Assembly (NCBI RefSeq): GCF_034424625.1
Contig: NZ_CP139976.1
Coordinates: 2,790,001-2,854,000 of the forward strand
Length of the DNA stretch: 64,000 bases
DNA from: Janthinobacterium lividum
GTDB taxonomy: Bacteria > Pseudomonadota > Gammaproteobacteria > Burkholderiales > Burkholderiaceae_D
Direction of reading: 5' to 3'
Part shown: piece after piece, positions 7,823 to 16,941 of the stretch
Layout: every line of letters starts with the position of its first letter
How positions within the stretch are numbered: position 1 is the stretch's first letter
The notes under the pieces: model-generated
The model's database searches: none
Seen by the model: only the letters and a program-made list of their open reading frames with translations
Told to the model about the DNA's origin: nothing
Made by a program: the position numbers and the translations under genes

Positions 7823-9988
7823 ATGGACATACCACCGCTCGCGGTACCTGATCCGGATTCCTCCCAGCACAGCCATGACGGCGTGTTGGGGCATGCCGCG
7901 CCCCTGCTTGACGATGGCGTCTTCAGTCCGGAACGGATGAAGGCCGAACGCGAGCAAGCCTATTTCAACGATTTATACCTGCTGGCGCCTGTCGCCTATT
8001 TCGTGCTCGGCCTCGATGGCGCGATCGTGCAGGTCAACCTGGTGGCGGCCGAATTGTTCGGCCTGGTGCGCGAGCGCCTTGGCCACGTGCTGTTCCGTTC
8101 GTATGTCCACGAGGCGTTCCGCCACGATTTCGAGCAGTTCGTGCAGCGCGTGCTCAATAGCAGCGAGCCCGAGCGCATCCAGCTGCAGGTACGGCTGCGC
8201 CTTGGCGCGCGCGAGGCGGGCTTGCCCGTCAGCCTGCTGGGCAGCGCAGATCCGAACGGCCAGGCGCTGCGCCTGGTGCTGGAGCAGGCCGAGGGCAAGC
8301 TGGCTGCGCTCGAACGCAGCGAAGAGCGCTTCCGGCGCATCGTGCACGGCGCCGAGGAGGGTATCTGGGAAATCGATGCGCAGGCGCTGACCAGCTTTGT
8401 CAATCCGAAGATGGCGCACATGCTCGGTTGCCAGATCGAGGACATGCTGGGCCAGCCGCTGGCCGCCTTCATGGATGACGAAGGGCGCGCCATCCTGGAG
8501 CGCAACATTGCGCGGCGCCAGGATGGCATCGCCGAGCGCCACGAATTCAAGTTCCTGCGGCGTGACGGCAGCACCTTGTGGGCCACCCTGGCCACCAATC
8601 CCATCTTCGATTCCAGCGGCACCTACCTGGGCGCGCTGGCGCTCGTCAGCGACATCACGGCCCAGCGCGCCGCGTCCGAGCGCATCTGGCGGCAAGCCAA
8701 TTTCGATCCCTTGACGGGCTTGCCGAACCGCCACATGTTCCTCGACCGCTTGCAGCACGAGGCGCGCCACGCCAGCCGCGAAGGCGGTTGCCTGGCCCTG
8801 CTGTTCATCGACCTCGACCATTTCAAGCAGGTAAATGACCGCCTCGGCCACGAGAAGGGCGACATGCTGCTGCGCCAGGCGGCGCTGCGCATCAGCGAGC
8901 GCGTGCGCGCCACCGACACGGTAGCGCGCCTGGGCGGCGACGAATTCACCGTCATCCTGGCCGGCGTGGGGCAGTTGGGCGGCATCGAACGCGTGCTGCA
9001 GGAATTGACGACGGCGCTGGCCCTGCCTTTCGTGCTCGACGGCGACACGGCGCAAGTGTCGGCCAGCGTGGGCGTGGCGCTGTATCCGGCCGACGCCGAG
9101 GCAACGGAAACCTTGCTGCGGCATGCCGACCAGGCCATGTATGCGGCCAAGAGTGCGGGACGCAACGGTTACAGCTATTTCACGCCGGCCTTGCAGCAGG
9201 CGGCCGACCTGCGCCGCGCCACAGTGCGCGAGATGCGCCTGGCGCTGGCGCAGGAGCAGTTCGAAGTGCATTACCAGCCCATCATCCGCCTGTGCGATGG
9301 CGCGATCGAGCGGGCCGAGGCGCTGCTGCGCTGGCGCCATCCGCTGCGCGGCTTGCTCGTGCCCGCCGATTTCATCGCCTTTGCCGAGGCAAACGGCTTG
9401 ATCATCGATATCGGCGAGTGGGTGTTTCAGCAGGTCGTGCGCCAGGCGCGCCAGTGGCAGGGCGAGCATGGCGGCCCGTTCCCGATCTGTATCAACAAGT
9501 CGCCCGCGGAATTTCGCTGCGATGCCGCGCTGTACCAGGACTGGGGCAATGCCCTGGCGCGGGCGGGCTTGGCGCCGGACGCCATCGTCATCGAAACAAC
9601 GGAAGCCGTGCTGCTCGACAAGGCGCGCCAGGTGGGCGACCGCCTGCGCCAGTTCCGCGCCATGGGCCTGGCGCTGGCGCTCGACGATTTCGGCAGCGGC
9701 CAGGTATCGCTGGGATGCATCAAGAAGGCCGATATCGACTTTCTCAAGATCGACCGTTCGCTGGTCGGCGAACTGGGACGCGACGATGCCGGGCTGGGCT
9801 TGTGCGAGGCGATCATTGCACTGGCGCAGCGGCTGGGAGTGAAAGTCGTGGCCGAAGGCGTGGAGACGGCGTCGCAGCGCGATTTGCTGCGCGCCGCCGG
9901 CTGCGACTATGCGCAAGGATATTTCTTTTCCCGCGCGCTGCTGGCAGGGCAGATGGATGGCTTGCTGGCGGCTCAGCCGGCGGCTTGA
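7823..9988 (+). CDS. PAS-PAS-GGDEF-EAL cyclic-di-GMP enzyme
   Basis: The 721-residue protein has no membrane segment. It holds a PAS domain near residues 45-115 (LLAPVAYFVLGLDGAIVQVN), a second PAS with PAC near 165-290 (FRRIVHGAEEGIWEIDAQAL), a GGDEF domain and a C-terminal EAL domain. The cyclase site RLGGDEF (about residue 371) is intact, with RATD five residues before it as a product-inhibition I-site. The EAL side keeps EALLRW, INKSP, ETTEAVLLD, LDDFGSG, KIDRSLV and AEGVET, so both halves look active. The ATG at 7823 follows AAAGGA; an ATG 15 bases upstream is possible. Its stop overlaps the convergent glycosyltransferase gene by 16 bases. Confidence 0.93.
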   Translation: MDIPPLAVPDPDSSQHSHDGVLGHAAPLLDDGVFSPERMKAEREQAYFNDLYLLAPVAYFVLGLDGAIVQVNLVAAELFGLVRERLGHVLFRSYVHEAFRHDFEQFVQRVLNSSEPERIQLQVRLRLGAREAGLPVSLLGSADPNGQALRLVLEQAEGKLAALERSEERFRRIVHGAEEGIWEIDAQALTSFVNPKMAHMLGCQIEDMLGQPLAAFMDDEGRAILERNIARRQDGIAERHEFKFLRRDGSTLWATLATNPIFDSSGTYLGALALVSDITAQRAASERIWRQANFDPLTGLPNRHMFLDRLQHEARHASREGGCLALLFIDLDHFKQVNDRLGHEKGDMLLRQAALRISERVRATDTVARLGGDEFTVILAGVGQLGGIERVLQELTTALALPFVLDGDTAQVSASVGVALYPADAEATETLLRHADQAMYAAKSAGRNGYSYFTPALQQAADLRRATVREMRLALAQEQFEVHYQPIIRLCDGAIERAEALLRWRHPLRGLLVPADFIAFAEANGLIIDIGEWVFQQVVRQARQWQGEHGGPFPICINKSPAEFRCDAALYQDWGNALARAGLAPDAIVIETTEAVLLDKARQVGDRLRQFRAMGLALALDDFGSGQVSLGCIKKADIDFLKIDRSLVGELGRDDAGLGLCEAIIALAQRLGVKVVAEGVETASQRDLLRAAGCDYAQGYFFSRALLAGQMDGLLAAQPAA

Positions 9989-11073
9989 AGCGTCGCTTGC
10001 GCCTGCCCATCGTCCTGCATCAACTGTTCCACGGCGGCCAGGGTCTCGGCGGCGCTGACCGTGGCCAGGGTCAGGCCGGGCGCCAGGATCACGCGGTAAT
10101 GGCGGCTGGCCGGATAGAACCAGCGGTAGTTGTCGGTGCGGATGTAGTAGCCGACGATTTTCCTGTCATACGCCGAGGCGATGTGGATCACCGACGTGTC
10201 GGGCGACAGCACCAGTTCGCAGCGGCGGATCAGGGCCGCCAGCTCCAGGATGTGGCCGGTGGGCGGCGCGGCCATCACGTTGGCATGGCCGGCGCCGCGC
10301 ACGATCTCGGCGGCGCGCGCCTCGCTGCCCGGCGCGGCGATCACCAGCAGCGCATGGCGCGGGTAGCGCGCCGCCAGGGCCGCGCAGCAGCGCTGGGCAT
10401 CGGCCACGCTGACCGTGCGTTGCGCATTGCTGCCCTGGAAATTCAGGCAAAACAAGCCTTCATGCGTGCGCAGCAGGGTATCGCAGGCGGCGTCGACCCG
10501 TGCCGCGTGCGCATCCACGCCGAACAGTTCATAGCGCATATCGATGTCGCGCAGCTCAAATTGCCCGAACGTGGCGAAATAGCTGTGCAGGATGTGGCGG
10601 CTGCGGTCGCAGGGCACCGTATGGTCGAACATGCCCAGATTCGCCGTCGAAGTGCCGTACTTGGGAATGGCAAAGCCCGTCAAATAGCGCGCACCCAGCC
10701 ATTTGATGCGCAGCAGCAAGGGAATCGAAAAGCGGTTGTAGGGGTTGAAGATGACGTCATAGCGGCGTCGGCGCAGCTCGGCGATGGTGGTGCGCAAGTC
10801 GCGCAGCAGCGGCTGCTTGTCCCAGATGAGGATTTCGCCGACATGCGGATTATCGGCGAGCACGGCCCGGTTGGCGCTGCTGGCGGCCACATCGATCTGC
10901 CAGTGCGGATAGTTTTTCTTCAGTTCGCGCAGCAGGGCCGTGGTGACGATCATGTCGCCGATCTTGTCGTTGCGCAAAATTAATACCTTGCGCACCTTGG
11001 CGAGATCGAGGGGGTGCTTGCCGGATTTGTCCAGCAGGGCGTAGCTGATCAGCCGGGCGGCGGTCTTTATCAA
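9973..11073 (-). CDS. Glycosyltransferase family 9 (heptosyltransferase-like)
   Basis: The protein of about 366 residues has the GT9 pattern: the N-terminal nucleotide-sugar domain begins VRKVLILRNDKIGDMIVTTA and continues LLRELKKNYPHWQIDVAASS, and the C-terminal donor site contains CELVLSPDTSVIHIASA. Family members transfer ADP-heptose to lipopolysaccharide core, or related sugars. I favour the TTG at 11071-11073 because CCGGAG lies five bases upstream; the frame stays open to a GTG at 11154, but that part has no Shine-Dalgarno sequence and no family match. It is separated from the flagellar cluster by the stem-loop at 11185-11215. Confidence 0.85.
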   Translation of the reverse strand: MIKTAARLISYALLDKSGKHPLDLAKVRKVLILRNDKIGDMIVTTALLRELKKNYPHWQIDVAASSANRAVLADNPHVGEILIWDKQPLLRDLRTTIAELRRRRYDVIFNPYNRFSIPLLLRIKWLGARYLTGFAIPKYGTSTANLGMFDHTVPCDRSRHILHSYFATFGQFELRDIDMRYELFGVDAHAARVDAACDTLLRTHEGLFCLNFQGSNAQRTVSVADAQRCCAALAARYPRHALLVIAAPGSEARAAEIVRGAGHANVMAAPPTGHILELAALIRRCELVLSPDTSVIHIASAYDRKIVGYYIRTDNYRWFYPASRHYRVILAPGLTLATVSAAETLAAVEQLMQDDGQAQATLQAAG

Positions 11074-11184
11074 GGGAACTCCGGAGGTGGATGACGGGAT
11101 GCGCTGGCGTATGGGACAAAGCGCCAGCGACAGCAGCATCTTACGGATTTCCACCGTCCTGAGCTAGGGGGTGTGCCCCATTAT

Positions 11185-11215
11185 TGCCGCGTGCGCCAAG
11201 TCAGCGCACGCGGCA
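11185..11215 (-). terminator. Strong stem-loop at the end of the flgB-flgL-lafW operon
   Basis: A perfect 12-base stem TGCCGCGTGCGC pairs with GCGCACGCGGCA around a 7-base loop. It lies six bases beyond the stop codon of the last flagellar gene. There is no T run after it, so it may work as a weak terminator or as an RNA 3'-end stabiliser. Confidence 0.5.
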
Positions 11216-11220
11216 GGGGG

Positions 11221-12267
11221 TTATTCCAGGCCCAGCAGCGCGACGACGCGCTCGCGGCTGATGCCGACCAGCGCCGAGCTGATCGCCAGCAGTGATTCAT
11301 AGCCGGGCTGGCTGGCTTTTTCCGTGAAGTTTTCCGCCAAGGTATCCATGCTGACGTTGACTTGCTGCACCGGTTGCGCGCGGGCGACCCGCCCCGTCGC
11401 TTGCGCCAGGGCCAGGCTGACGGAGCTGCGCGCCGCCTGCAACTGCGCCAGCGCCTGCACCACTTGCTGCAAGGTGGCGCGCAGGGCTTCCACGTCGCCG
11501 GTACTCCATTCTTCCGGGGCGATGGCGGCCGGTTCCGCATCCGTGCGCACGCGGCTCATCTGGCCGGTCGGGTAGCGGATGCCGCTGCCGCGCACGGACA
11601 GGCTGTCGCGCACGCTGGCCCAGGCCGCTTCCGACGTGCTGAACACCAGTTCGCCATTCTCGCCCAGCTTGACGCCTATGCCTGACGGCATCAGTGCGCG
11701 GTCGAAGCGGGAGACGATTTCGTTCTCGCTCAGGCCAGGTTCGATATTCACCGAACGCAAGGCCTGGCTCGCGCCGCCGACGGAAAAGGCCAGCACTTCC
11801 TGCGGGCCTTCCTGCAGGCTGGCCATGGTCAGGCCGCGGATGCTGAAGTTCTGCTGTGCCGCCTGCGGGCTGGTATAGCCGAGCTGTGCATCGAGCGTGC
11901 CGCCCGAGGCGCTGGCGCGCTGGCGCCAGGTATTGCTGAACTGGCGTACTCTGGCTTCGACTTGCCCTTCGCGTCCCTGGCGCGCGGCCAGCTTGGCCGC
12001 CAGTTCGCTTTTCAGCGCTTGCAACTGGCTGCTGCTGCGTTCCAGGTAGTCGAGGGTTTGTTGTGCGTTAGAAATTTCCCCCTGCAGCTGGTGATCCCAG
12101 TTGCTCAGGCCACGCTGCAGGCTCGCCGTCGAACTCCTCGCTGCCGGCGCCTCGCTGCGCGCGCTGGCACTGCTTTTGACTGCGGCGGACGCGTCATCGA
12201 CGACGCGGGCTGTGCCGGCGCCTTTGGCATTGACGCCGGAAGAGGAGGAAGTCTGAACGATTTGCAT
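11221..12267 (-). CDS. Flagellin/hook-associated-like protein in the LafW position
   Basis: The 348-residue protein follows flgL by five bases and is probably translationally coupled to it. The first 60 residues are Ser/Ala-rich. Residues about 60-110 form a heptad-like helix (EISNAQQTLDYLERSSSQLQ), and the last 100 residues form another helical region ending MDTLAENFTEKASQP...LLGLE, like the terminal coiled-coil pair of flagellins and FlgL. The middle (EVLAFSVGGASQALRSVNIE, then GIGVKLGENGELVFST) resembles the flagellin hook IN motif seen in FliD and flagellins. In Flag-2 loci the gene after lfgL is lafW, a hook-associated protein, so I propose the same role here. The homology itself is inferred, not proven. 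Confidence 0.6.
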   Translation of the reverse strand: MQIVQTSSSSGVNAKGAGTARVVDDASAAVKSSASARSEAPAARSSTASLQRGLSNWDHQLQGEISNAQQTLDYLERSSSQLQALKSELAAKLAARQGREGQVEARVRQFSNTWRQRASASGGTLDAQLGYTSPQAAQQNFSIRGLTMASLQEGPQEVLAFSVGGASQALRSVNIEPGLSENEIVSRFDRALMPSGIGVKLGENGELVFSTSEAAWASVRDSLSVRGSGIRYPTGQMSRVRTDAEPAAIAPEEWSTGDVEALRATLQQVVQALAQLQAARSSVSLALAQATGRVARAQPVQQVNVSMDTLAENFTEKASQPGYESLLAISSALVGISRERVVALLGLE

Positions 12268-12272
12268 GATGG

Positions 12273-13184
12273 TCAGAGAAGATCAAACAGGGAAATAGTG
12301 CCAACCTTGGTGTAGGCTTTATAGGTTGCCTGCAAGGCCGTCTGGTAGCCGGTCAGTTCAATCGCCGCCGCGCCCATGTCGGTCTTTTTCAGGTCCAGCA
12401 GGGCCGAATTGTTCGACAGCGACACATTGGCCAGGTTGCCGGACAGCGTGGTGAGGATGTTTTGCGCGCCGCCGAAGATGGCGATCTTGCCAGAAAGCAA
12501 ATCCATGCCATCATCGGTGCCGCCCAGGCCGTCGTTGACGATAGCGCGCACTGCCGGGTCGTTGGGGTTGACGCCTGGCGTGCCGAGCGTGGTGATGACC
12601 TGGTCGATCTTGTTGAGCCACACTTCCAGGTTCTTCACGTCGACGTTGGCCGCCTGCGTCACGCCATTGCCCACTACCACGGTCTGCGTGTCGGTGTTGC
12701 CGATGTAGCTGTAGCGCGAGCCGGCGGCTGCCGTCGGGTCGTACTTGATTGCGGGCTGGTCGGTCGCTGTGCCGGAAAACATGTAGCGGCCTTCCTGGTC
12801 TTTCAGGTTGGCCGTGTACAGCACGCTGTCGCGCATGGCCGTCAGCGATTGCGTCATCGCATTCAGGTCGCCCGGGGTATTGCTGCCGTCGGCGGCCCAT
12901 ACCAGCAAGTCGCGCGCCTGGCCCATGTCGGTGACCATGCTCGACAGGTAGTTTTCATTCTTCAGCAGGCGCACTTTCACTGTGGCGATATTGTCCTGGT
13001 ACTGCGTGACCATGGCTTGCTCGCGCGTCAGGCGCGAAATGCGCACGTTGCCGATCGGATCGTCCGATGGCAGCTGGATGCGCAAGCCGGAAGACATTTG
13101 CTGCGTCAGGAAGTTGATGCGTTCCTGATTTTGCTGAAGCGAAATATTGATCAGCGATTGGTACTGGCTACTGGCGACACGCAT
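12273..13184 (-). CDS. flgL: Flagellar hook-filament junction protein FlgL
   Basis: The 303-residue protein has the FlgL/flagellin-type N terminus MRVASSQYQSLINISLQQNQ with the segment QQMSSGLRIQLPSDDPIGNV, and a C-terminal helix GAAAIELTGYQTALQATYKA. FlgL (HAP3) joins the hook-associated FlgK ring to the filament outside the cell and is secreted by the flagellar type III apparatus. An AAGGAGAAG Shine-Dalgarno sequence precedes the ATG. It lies 10 bases after flgK and five bases before the LafW-like gene, so all three share a transcript. Confidence 0.93.
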   Translation of the reverse strand: MRVASSQYQSLINISLQQNQERINFLTQQMSSGLRIQLPSDDPIGNVRISRLTREQAMVTQYQDNIATVKVRLLKNENYLSSMVTDMGQARDLLVWAADGSNTPGDLNAMTQSLTAMRDSVLYTANLKDQEGRYMFSGTATDQPAIKYDPTAAAGSRYSYIGNTDTQTVVVGNGVTQAANVDVKNLEVWLNKIDQVITTLGTPGVNPNDPAVRAIVNDGLGGTDDGMDLLSGKIAIFGGAQNILTTLSGNLANVSLSNNSALLDLKKTDMGAAAIELTGYQTALQATYKAYTKVGTISLFDLL

Positions 13185-13194
13185 GATCTTCTCC

Positions 13195-14556
13195 TTAACC
13201 CATCATTTGCAAAGTGGCGTCAAACAAGCTATTCGCCACAGAAATGACTTTCATGTTTGCTTGATACATATTCTGGAATTCGACCAGGCTCATCGCTTCT
13301 TCATCCTTGTTCACGCCGCTGGTGGACTTCCAGTCGTCGATCGCTTGGGCGCGCACCGTGTTGGCCGTCTTCAGCAAGGCCTGGTTCTGCTGGCTGTAAA
13401 TGCCCAGCTTGCCGACCAGCTGCGTATCCGCGTCGCTCATGAGGACAGAACCGACCCAGCTGACGGTGATCGGCTGATTCTTGATCTCGATTAATTTCTG
13501 CAAGTTGCCGCTGTCGCCGGCCTGGCCCGTCAGCGACAGGGCCAGGTCCTTGGCGTTGAAGCCGGGGGTAATGCTCAGCTTGCCATTTGCGTAGGCAAGC
13601 AGGGGACCACCTGGGGTCCCGGCCATGGTCTTGCCCAGTGCCAGCTGTGCGTTGACCTTGTTGGTCAACTGGGTGGCCATGTCTTGCAGCGACTGCTGCA
13701 GCGGTTTCAGGGTATTTTGCTCGAACTCGCCCAGGCCGCCCATCTGCCCGCCGATAGCGACCGGGTCGAGCTTGTACGAGGACTTGGCGAAATCAAGGCT
13801 CAGCGTCTGTTCGCCGGTGTTCGTCATGTTGCTGCTCATGGTGCCGGCCAGGCTGCCGATCACCAGCGGCTGGCCCGACTTCAGCGCGATATTGCGCGAA
13901 CCGTCCGGCTGGTCGAGGACCTCGATGCCCATTTGCGAGGCCAGGCCGTCGATCAGCTGGTCGCGCGCATCCATCAGCGACGACACATTCGTGCCGGCGG
14001 CGGTGGAGGTGCTGATGCGCTGGTTCAGCGCGGCGATATTGGCCAGGGTGGTATTGACTTGCGGCACGATCGCTGCGCGTTGCTGCTGCACCGACAGCAA
14101 CTGGTTGCCCATGACGGTGCTGATGCTGTTGAAGCGCTGCGCCATGGCGTCGGCGGAGGTGACGATCTGCTGGCGCAGGGGCGTCGAGGTCGGGTCGACG
14201 GCCGAGGCGTTGAGGGCGGCGAAAAAGCCGTCGATGCCGTTGCTGATGCTGGAAGCATCGTCGCCCATCACGCGCTCGAGCTGCGTCAGGTAAGGCTGGG
14301 TCTGCGAACGGGCGCCCTGGTCGGACGCTGCGCGCCACATTTGCTGGCTTTTATAAGCATCGGCAAAGCGCAGCAGGGCGGACACTTCCACCCCATTGCC
14401 GGCCGAGCGCACGCCCGCGCCGGCACCAAGCGAGGACAACAGCACGCCCTGGCGCGTATAGCCCGCCGTTTGCAGGTTGGCGATGTTCTGGCTGGCCGCA
14501 TTGAGTGCGGCCTGGGCGGCGATGCTGCCTGACAATGCATTGCTGATGATGCTCAT
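13195..14556 (-). CDS. flgK: Flagellar hook-associated protein 1 FlgK
   Basis: The 453-residue product begins like a rod/hook protein (ALSGSIAAQAALNAASQNIA, then NLQTAGYTRQGVLLSSLG) and ends with the FlgK C-terminal motif MSLVEFQNMYQANMKVISVA. It is shorter than many primary FlgK proteins (about 540-650 residues), lacking much of the variable outer domain. It forms the hook end of the hook-filament junction. A sigma-28-like promoter candidate sits about 70 bases upstream, partly inside the end of flgJ, so flgK and flgL may be transcribed late and apart from the hook-basal-body genes. Confidence 0.93.
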   Translation of the reverse strand: MSIISNALSGSIAAQAALNAASQNIANLQTAGYTRQGVLLSSLGAGAGVRSAGNGVEVSALLRFADAYKSQQMWRAASDQGARSQTQPYLTQLERVMGDDASSISNGIDGFFAALNASAVDPTSTPLRQQIVTSADAMAQRFNSISTVMGNQLLSVQQQRAAIVPQVNTTLANIAALNQRISTSTAAGTNVSSLMDARDQLIDGLASQMGIEVLDQPDGSRNIALKSGQPLVIGSLAGTMSSNMTNTGEQTLSLDFAKSSYKLDPVAIGGQMGGLGEFEQNTLKPLQQSLQDMATQLTNKVNAQLALGKTMAGTPGGPLLAYANGKLSITPGFNAKDLALSLTGQAGDSGNLQKLIEIKNQPITVSWVGSVLMSDADTQLVGKLGIYSQQNQALLKTANTVRAQAIDDWKSTSGVNKDEEAMSLVEFQNMYQANMKVISVANSLFDATLQMMG

Positions 14557-14626
14557 TGGGCAAGTTTCTTTCGTGAAGAGAGTGGCGCGTGCGGGTGGGC
14601 AGGCATTGAATCGTTGTTACCTTGTA

Positions 14627-14653
14627 CAGGCGACGCTTCAGACGGATTTATTA
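14627..14653 (-). promoter_or_regulatory. Sigma-28-like promoter candidate for flgK
   Basis: On the minus strand TAAT (14653-14650) is followed after exactly 15 bases by GTCGCCTG (14634-14627). The same arrangement, TAA(T/C)-N15-GTCG(C/T)CT, precedes all three flagellin genes, and a weaker version precedes fliD. The spacing equals that of the sigma-28 consensus TAAA-N15-GCCGATAA. The -35 part lies in the last codons of flgJ. Confidence 0.6.
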
Positions 14654-15033
14654 AGCGGCGCTGCAATATTGTCGGTCTTGACAGTGCTTTTGGCTGCCAC
14701 CGGGGTGCTGGCCGCCGGCAGCAGCTGGCGCAGGATGGCGTCGGCGATGCCGAAGGCGCGCTGGCCGGCCATCTTGTCGGCCACCAGGTTGTCGGCCATT
14801 TCCAGCATGTCGTTGTTGATGGGATCCTTGAAGACGCTGTCTTCGCCCGCCATCTCGCGCGTGCCCGAACGCATCTGGCGCAGCATGTGCGAGATGAAGA
14901 ACGCTTCGAACTTGACGGCCGCCTCGGTGGCCTTGGCCGCGTAGCGCGGATCAGCCGGCGTGGCGGCGGCAGGGGAGCGGTCGTCGAGCGCCGAGGGCAG
15001 GGCGCTGCTGCTGTCGTTTACATTCATTTCCAT
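14638..15033 (-). CDS. flgJ: Rod-binding protein FlgJ, N-terminal domain only
   Basis: The 131-residue protein is a single rod-binding domain: KATEAAVKFEAFFISHMLRQ, then MRSGTREMAGEDSVFKDPIN and the helix AFGIADAILRQLL. The C-terminal peptidoglycan hydrolase domain of enteric FlgJ is absent here and is encoded separately at 22104-22856. FlgJ caps the growing rod in the periplasm. It lies after flgI in the flgBCDEFGHIJ series, with the REP-like repeat in the 108-base gap between them. Confidence 0.9.
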   Translation of the reverse strand: MEMNVNDSSSALPSALDDRSPAAATPADPRYAAKATEAAVKFEAFFISHMLRQMRSGTREMAGEDSVFKDPINNDMLEMADNLVADKMAGQRAFGIADAILRQLLPAASTPVAAKSTVKTDNIAAPLNKSV

Positions 15034-15049
15034 TCAGCTTTCAGTGTTC

Positions 15050-15134
15050 GTCAAAATGTTCAGGGCAAGGCGCATTGCCGAAGGCAGTACGAATGTACGA
15101 CGAGGCAGTGCAACGCAGTCCTGGGCTTTTTGAC
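15050..15134. repeat. REP-like imperfect palindrome between flgI and flgJ
   Basis: The ends GTCAAAATGTTCAGG and CCTGGGCTTTTTGAC are inverted repeats matching at 12 of 15 positions. Nested inside are GCGCATTGCC against GGCAGTGCAACGC, and a central GTACGAATGTAC palindrome. The 85-base element fills most of the flgI-flgJ gap and has no coding potential. It looks like one of the dispersed intergenic repeats of Burkholderiales, but no second copy is in this window. As RNA it would form a long hairpin inside the flagellar operon message. Confidence 0.55.
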
Positions 15135-15141
15135 GGGCACG

Positions 15142-16254
15142 TTAGATCACCACCAGTTCGCCTTCGATGGCTCCCGCCTGGTCGAGGGCTTGCAGAATTG
15201 CCATGATGTCATCGGGCGAGGCGCCCAGGCTGTTGACCACGTCGATGATCGATTGCAGCTTGGCGCCGGCAGGCCATTTGAACATATTGCCGTTGCCCTG
15301 GTCGACGGACACTTTGGATTGCGGCGTGACGGTGGTCTGGCCGCGGCCGAACGGTGCCGGCTGGCTGACGGCCGAGCTTTCGGAAATGACGACCTTGAGC
15401 GAGCCATGCGTGACGGCGGCCGCTTTCACGCGCAAGCCTTCCGCGATGACCACGGTGCCCGTGCGCGAATTGAAGACCACCTTCGGCGTATCGACGCCGA
15501 CATCGACGCTCAAGGCTTCGAGCTTGGCCATGAAGGCCACGCGCTGGGTCGGGTTTTCCGGCGCCAGCACTTCCACGCTGGTGGCGTCGCTGGTGGTGGC
15601 GACGGCGCCAAAGCGGCGGTTGACGGCTTCGACGATATTGATGGCCGTCTCGAAATGCGGGTGGCGCAGATTCAGGGTGACGGTCGGCTTGGTCGAGAAA
15701 TCGCTGAGGATTTCGCGCTCGATGTTGCCGCCGTTGGGAATGCGGCCCGAGGTGGGCGTGTTGACGGTGACGGACGAACCGCTCTTGCCGGTGGCGTTCA
15801 AGCCGCCGACGACGACGTTGCCTTGCGCCAGCGCATACGTTTCATTGTCGGCCGCGCGCAATTGCGTCAGCAGCAAGGTGCCGCCGCGCAAGCTTTTCGC
15901 ATCGCCCAAGGACGATACGGTCACGTCGATGGCCTGGCCACGGCGGTATCCCGGAGGAAACACGGCGCTGACCATGACGGTGGCGACGTTCTTGCTTTTC
16001 GATTCGGCGCCGTCCGGCATTTTCACGCCGAACTGCTTGAGCATGTTGACCACGGACTGGCTGGAAAACTTCACCTGCGTGGTGTCGCCGCTGCCGTTCA
16101 GGCCCACGACGAGGCCGTAGCCGACCAGCGGGTTGTCGCGCACGCCCTCGATGCTGACCAGGTTGCGCAGCACTTGCGCGGCGCTGGCAGGCAGGGCAAA
16201 GCCGGACAGCGCAGCGAGCATGGCTGCCAGGGGCAGGGCGGAACGAAATTTCAT
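15142..16254 (-). CDS. flgI: Flagellar P-ring protein FlgI
   Basis: The 370-residue product has a Sec signal peptide ([20 protein letters not shown], cleaved after ASA) and the FlgI core: [20 protein letters not shown], then [20 protein letters not shown] and the C-terminal [20 protein letters not shown]. FlgI monomers assemble with help from the FlgA chaperone into the P ring around the rod in the peptidoglycan layer. It follows flgH by nine bases. Length is normal for the family. Confidence 0.96.
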   Translation of the reverse strand: MKFRSALPLAAMLAALSGFALPASAAQVLRNLVSIEGVRDNPLVGYGLVVGLNGSGDTTQVKFSSQSVVNMLKQFGVKMPDGAESKSKNVATVMVSAVFPPGYRRGQAIDVTVSSLGDAKSLRGGTLLLTQLRAADNETYALAQGNVVVGGLNATGKSGSSVTVNTPTSGRIPNGGNIEREILSDFSTKPTVTLNLRHPHFETAINIVEAVNRRFGAVATTSDATSVEVLAPENPTQRVAFMAKLEALSVDVGVDTPKVVFNSRTGTVVIAEGLRVKAAAVTHGSLKVVISESSAVSQPAPFGRGQTTVTPQSKVSVDQGNGNMFKWPAGAKLQSIIDVVNSLGASPDDIMAILQALDQAGAIEGELVVI

Positions 16255-16263
16255 GAGGTCACC

Positions 16264-16941
16264 TTAAAACGGCATCCATGGGCCGACGAAGAAACGCGTC
16301 AGCCAGCCTGGTTTGTTGGCTTCGGCCAGGGTGCCCTGGCCGGAATAGGCGATCTGCGCATTGGCGATGCGCAACGATGACACCTGGTTGTTGGAATCGA
16401 TATCGGCCGCGCGCAGGTAGCCGCGCAGGCGCACGAATTCCTCGCCCTGGTTCAGGGTCAGGGTTTTTTCGCCCTGCACGCGCAGCAAGCCGTTCGGCAG
16501 CACTTCCTGCACGATTACCGTGATGGCGCCGGACAGCGCGTTTTGCTGCGTGCTGGTCGAGTCGCCGGCGAAGTTGCGGTCGGCAGACAGGTCGATGCCC
16601 GTCTTGGGGAAGGTCTTGCCGAGGATATTGGCCGCCTGCACGCCGACGGACGAACCCTTGTTGAACGAGGTGCCCGCCTTCTTGCTCGCCTGCGTGGTTT
16701 CCTGCAGGGCCACCGTGACGACGTCGCCGACGCGGAAAGCGCGGCTGTCGGAAGTCAGGGCCAGGCCCGCATCGGGATTGAAGACGCCGCCGGCCACGCC
16801 GCCGCGCGCAGCGCTGCGCGGCGCCACGGGCAGCGGCGTATCGGAAAAGCTGGGCGCCAGAGGGGCCACCGGCTGGCTGGCGCAACCGGCCGCCAGGATC
16901 AGCAGCAGGGCCGCTCCGGCTTTCAGTGCGGCCTTCATCAA
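16264..16941 (-). CDS. flgH: Flagellar L-ring lipoprotein FlgH
   Basis: The 225-residue protein has a lipoprotein signal ending LILAAGC (lipidated Cys about residue 20). The mature part shows ALTSDSRAFRVGDVVTVALQ, TSFNKGSSVGVQAANILGKT and RNFAGDSTSTQQNALSGAIT, followed by LRVQGEKTLTLNQGEEFVRL, the usual FlgH pattern. It forms the outer-membrane L ring. Its start overlaps the flgG stop by four bases (ATGA), which implies coupled translation. Confidence 0.96.
   Translation of the reverse strand: MMKAALKAGAALLLILAAGCASQPVAPLAPSFSDTPLPVAPRSAARGGVAGGVFNPDAGLALTSDSRAFRVGDVVTVALQETTQASKKAGTSFNKGSSVGVQAANILGKTFPKTGIDLSADRNFAGDSTSTQQNALSGAITVIVQEVLPNGLLRVQGEKTLTLNQGEEFVRLRGYLRAADIDSNNQVSSLRIANAQIAYSGQGTLAEANKPGWLTRFFVGPWMPF

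Noticed and set aside
7973..9916. Long open frame (647 codons) on the minus strand opposite the GGDEF-EAL gene
   Set aside because: It is an antisense shadow of a high-GC gene, rich in Arg/Gln/Ala/His with no family motif; the plus-strand gene has full catalytic motifs.
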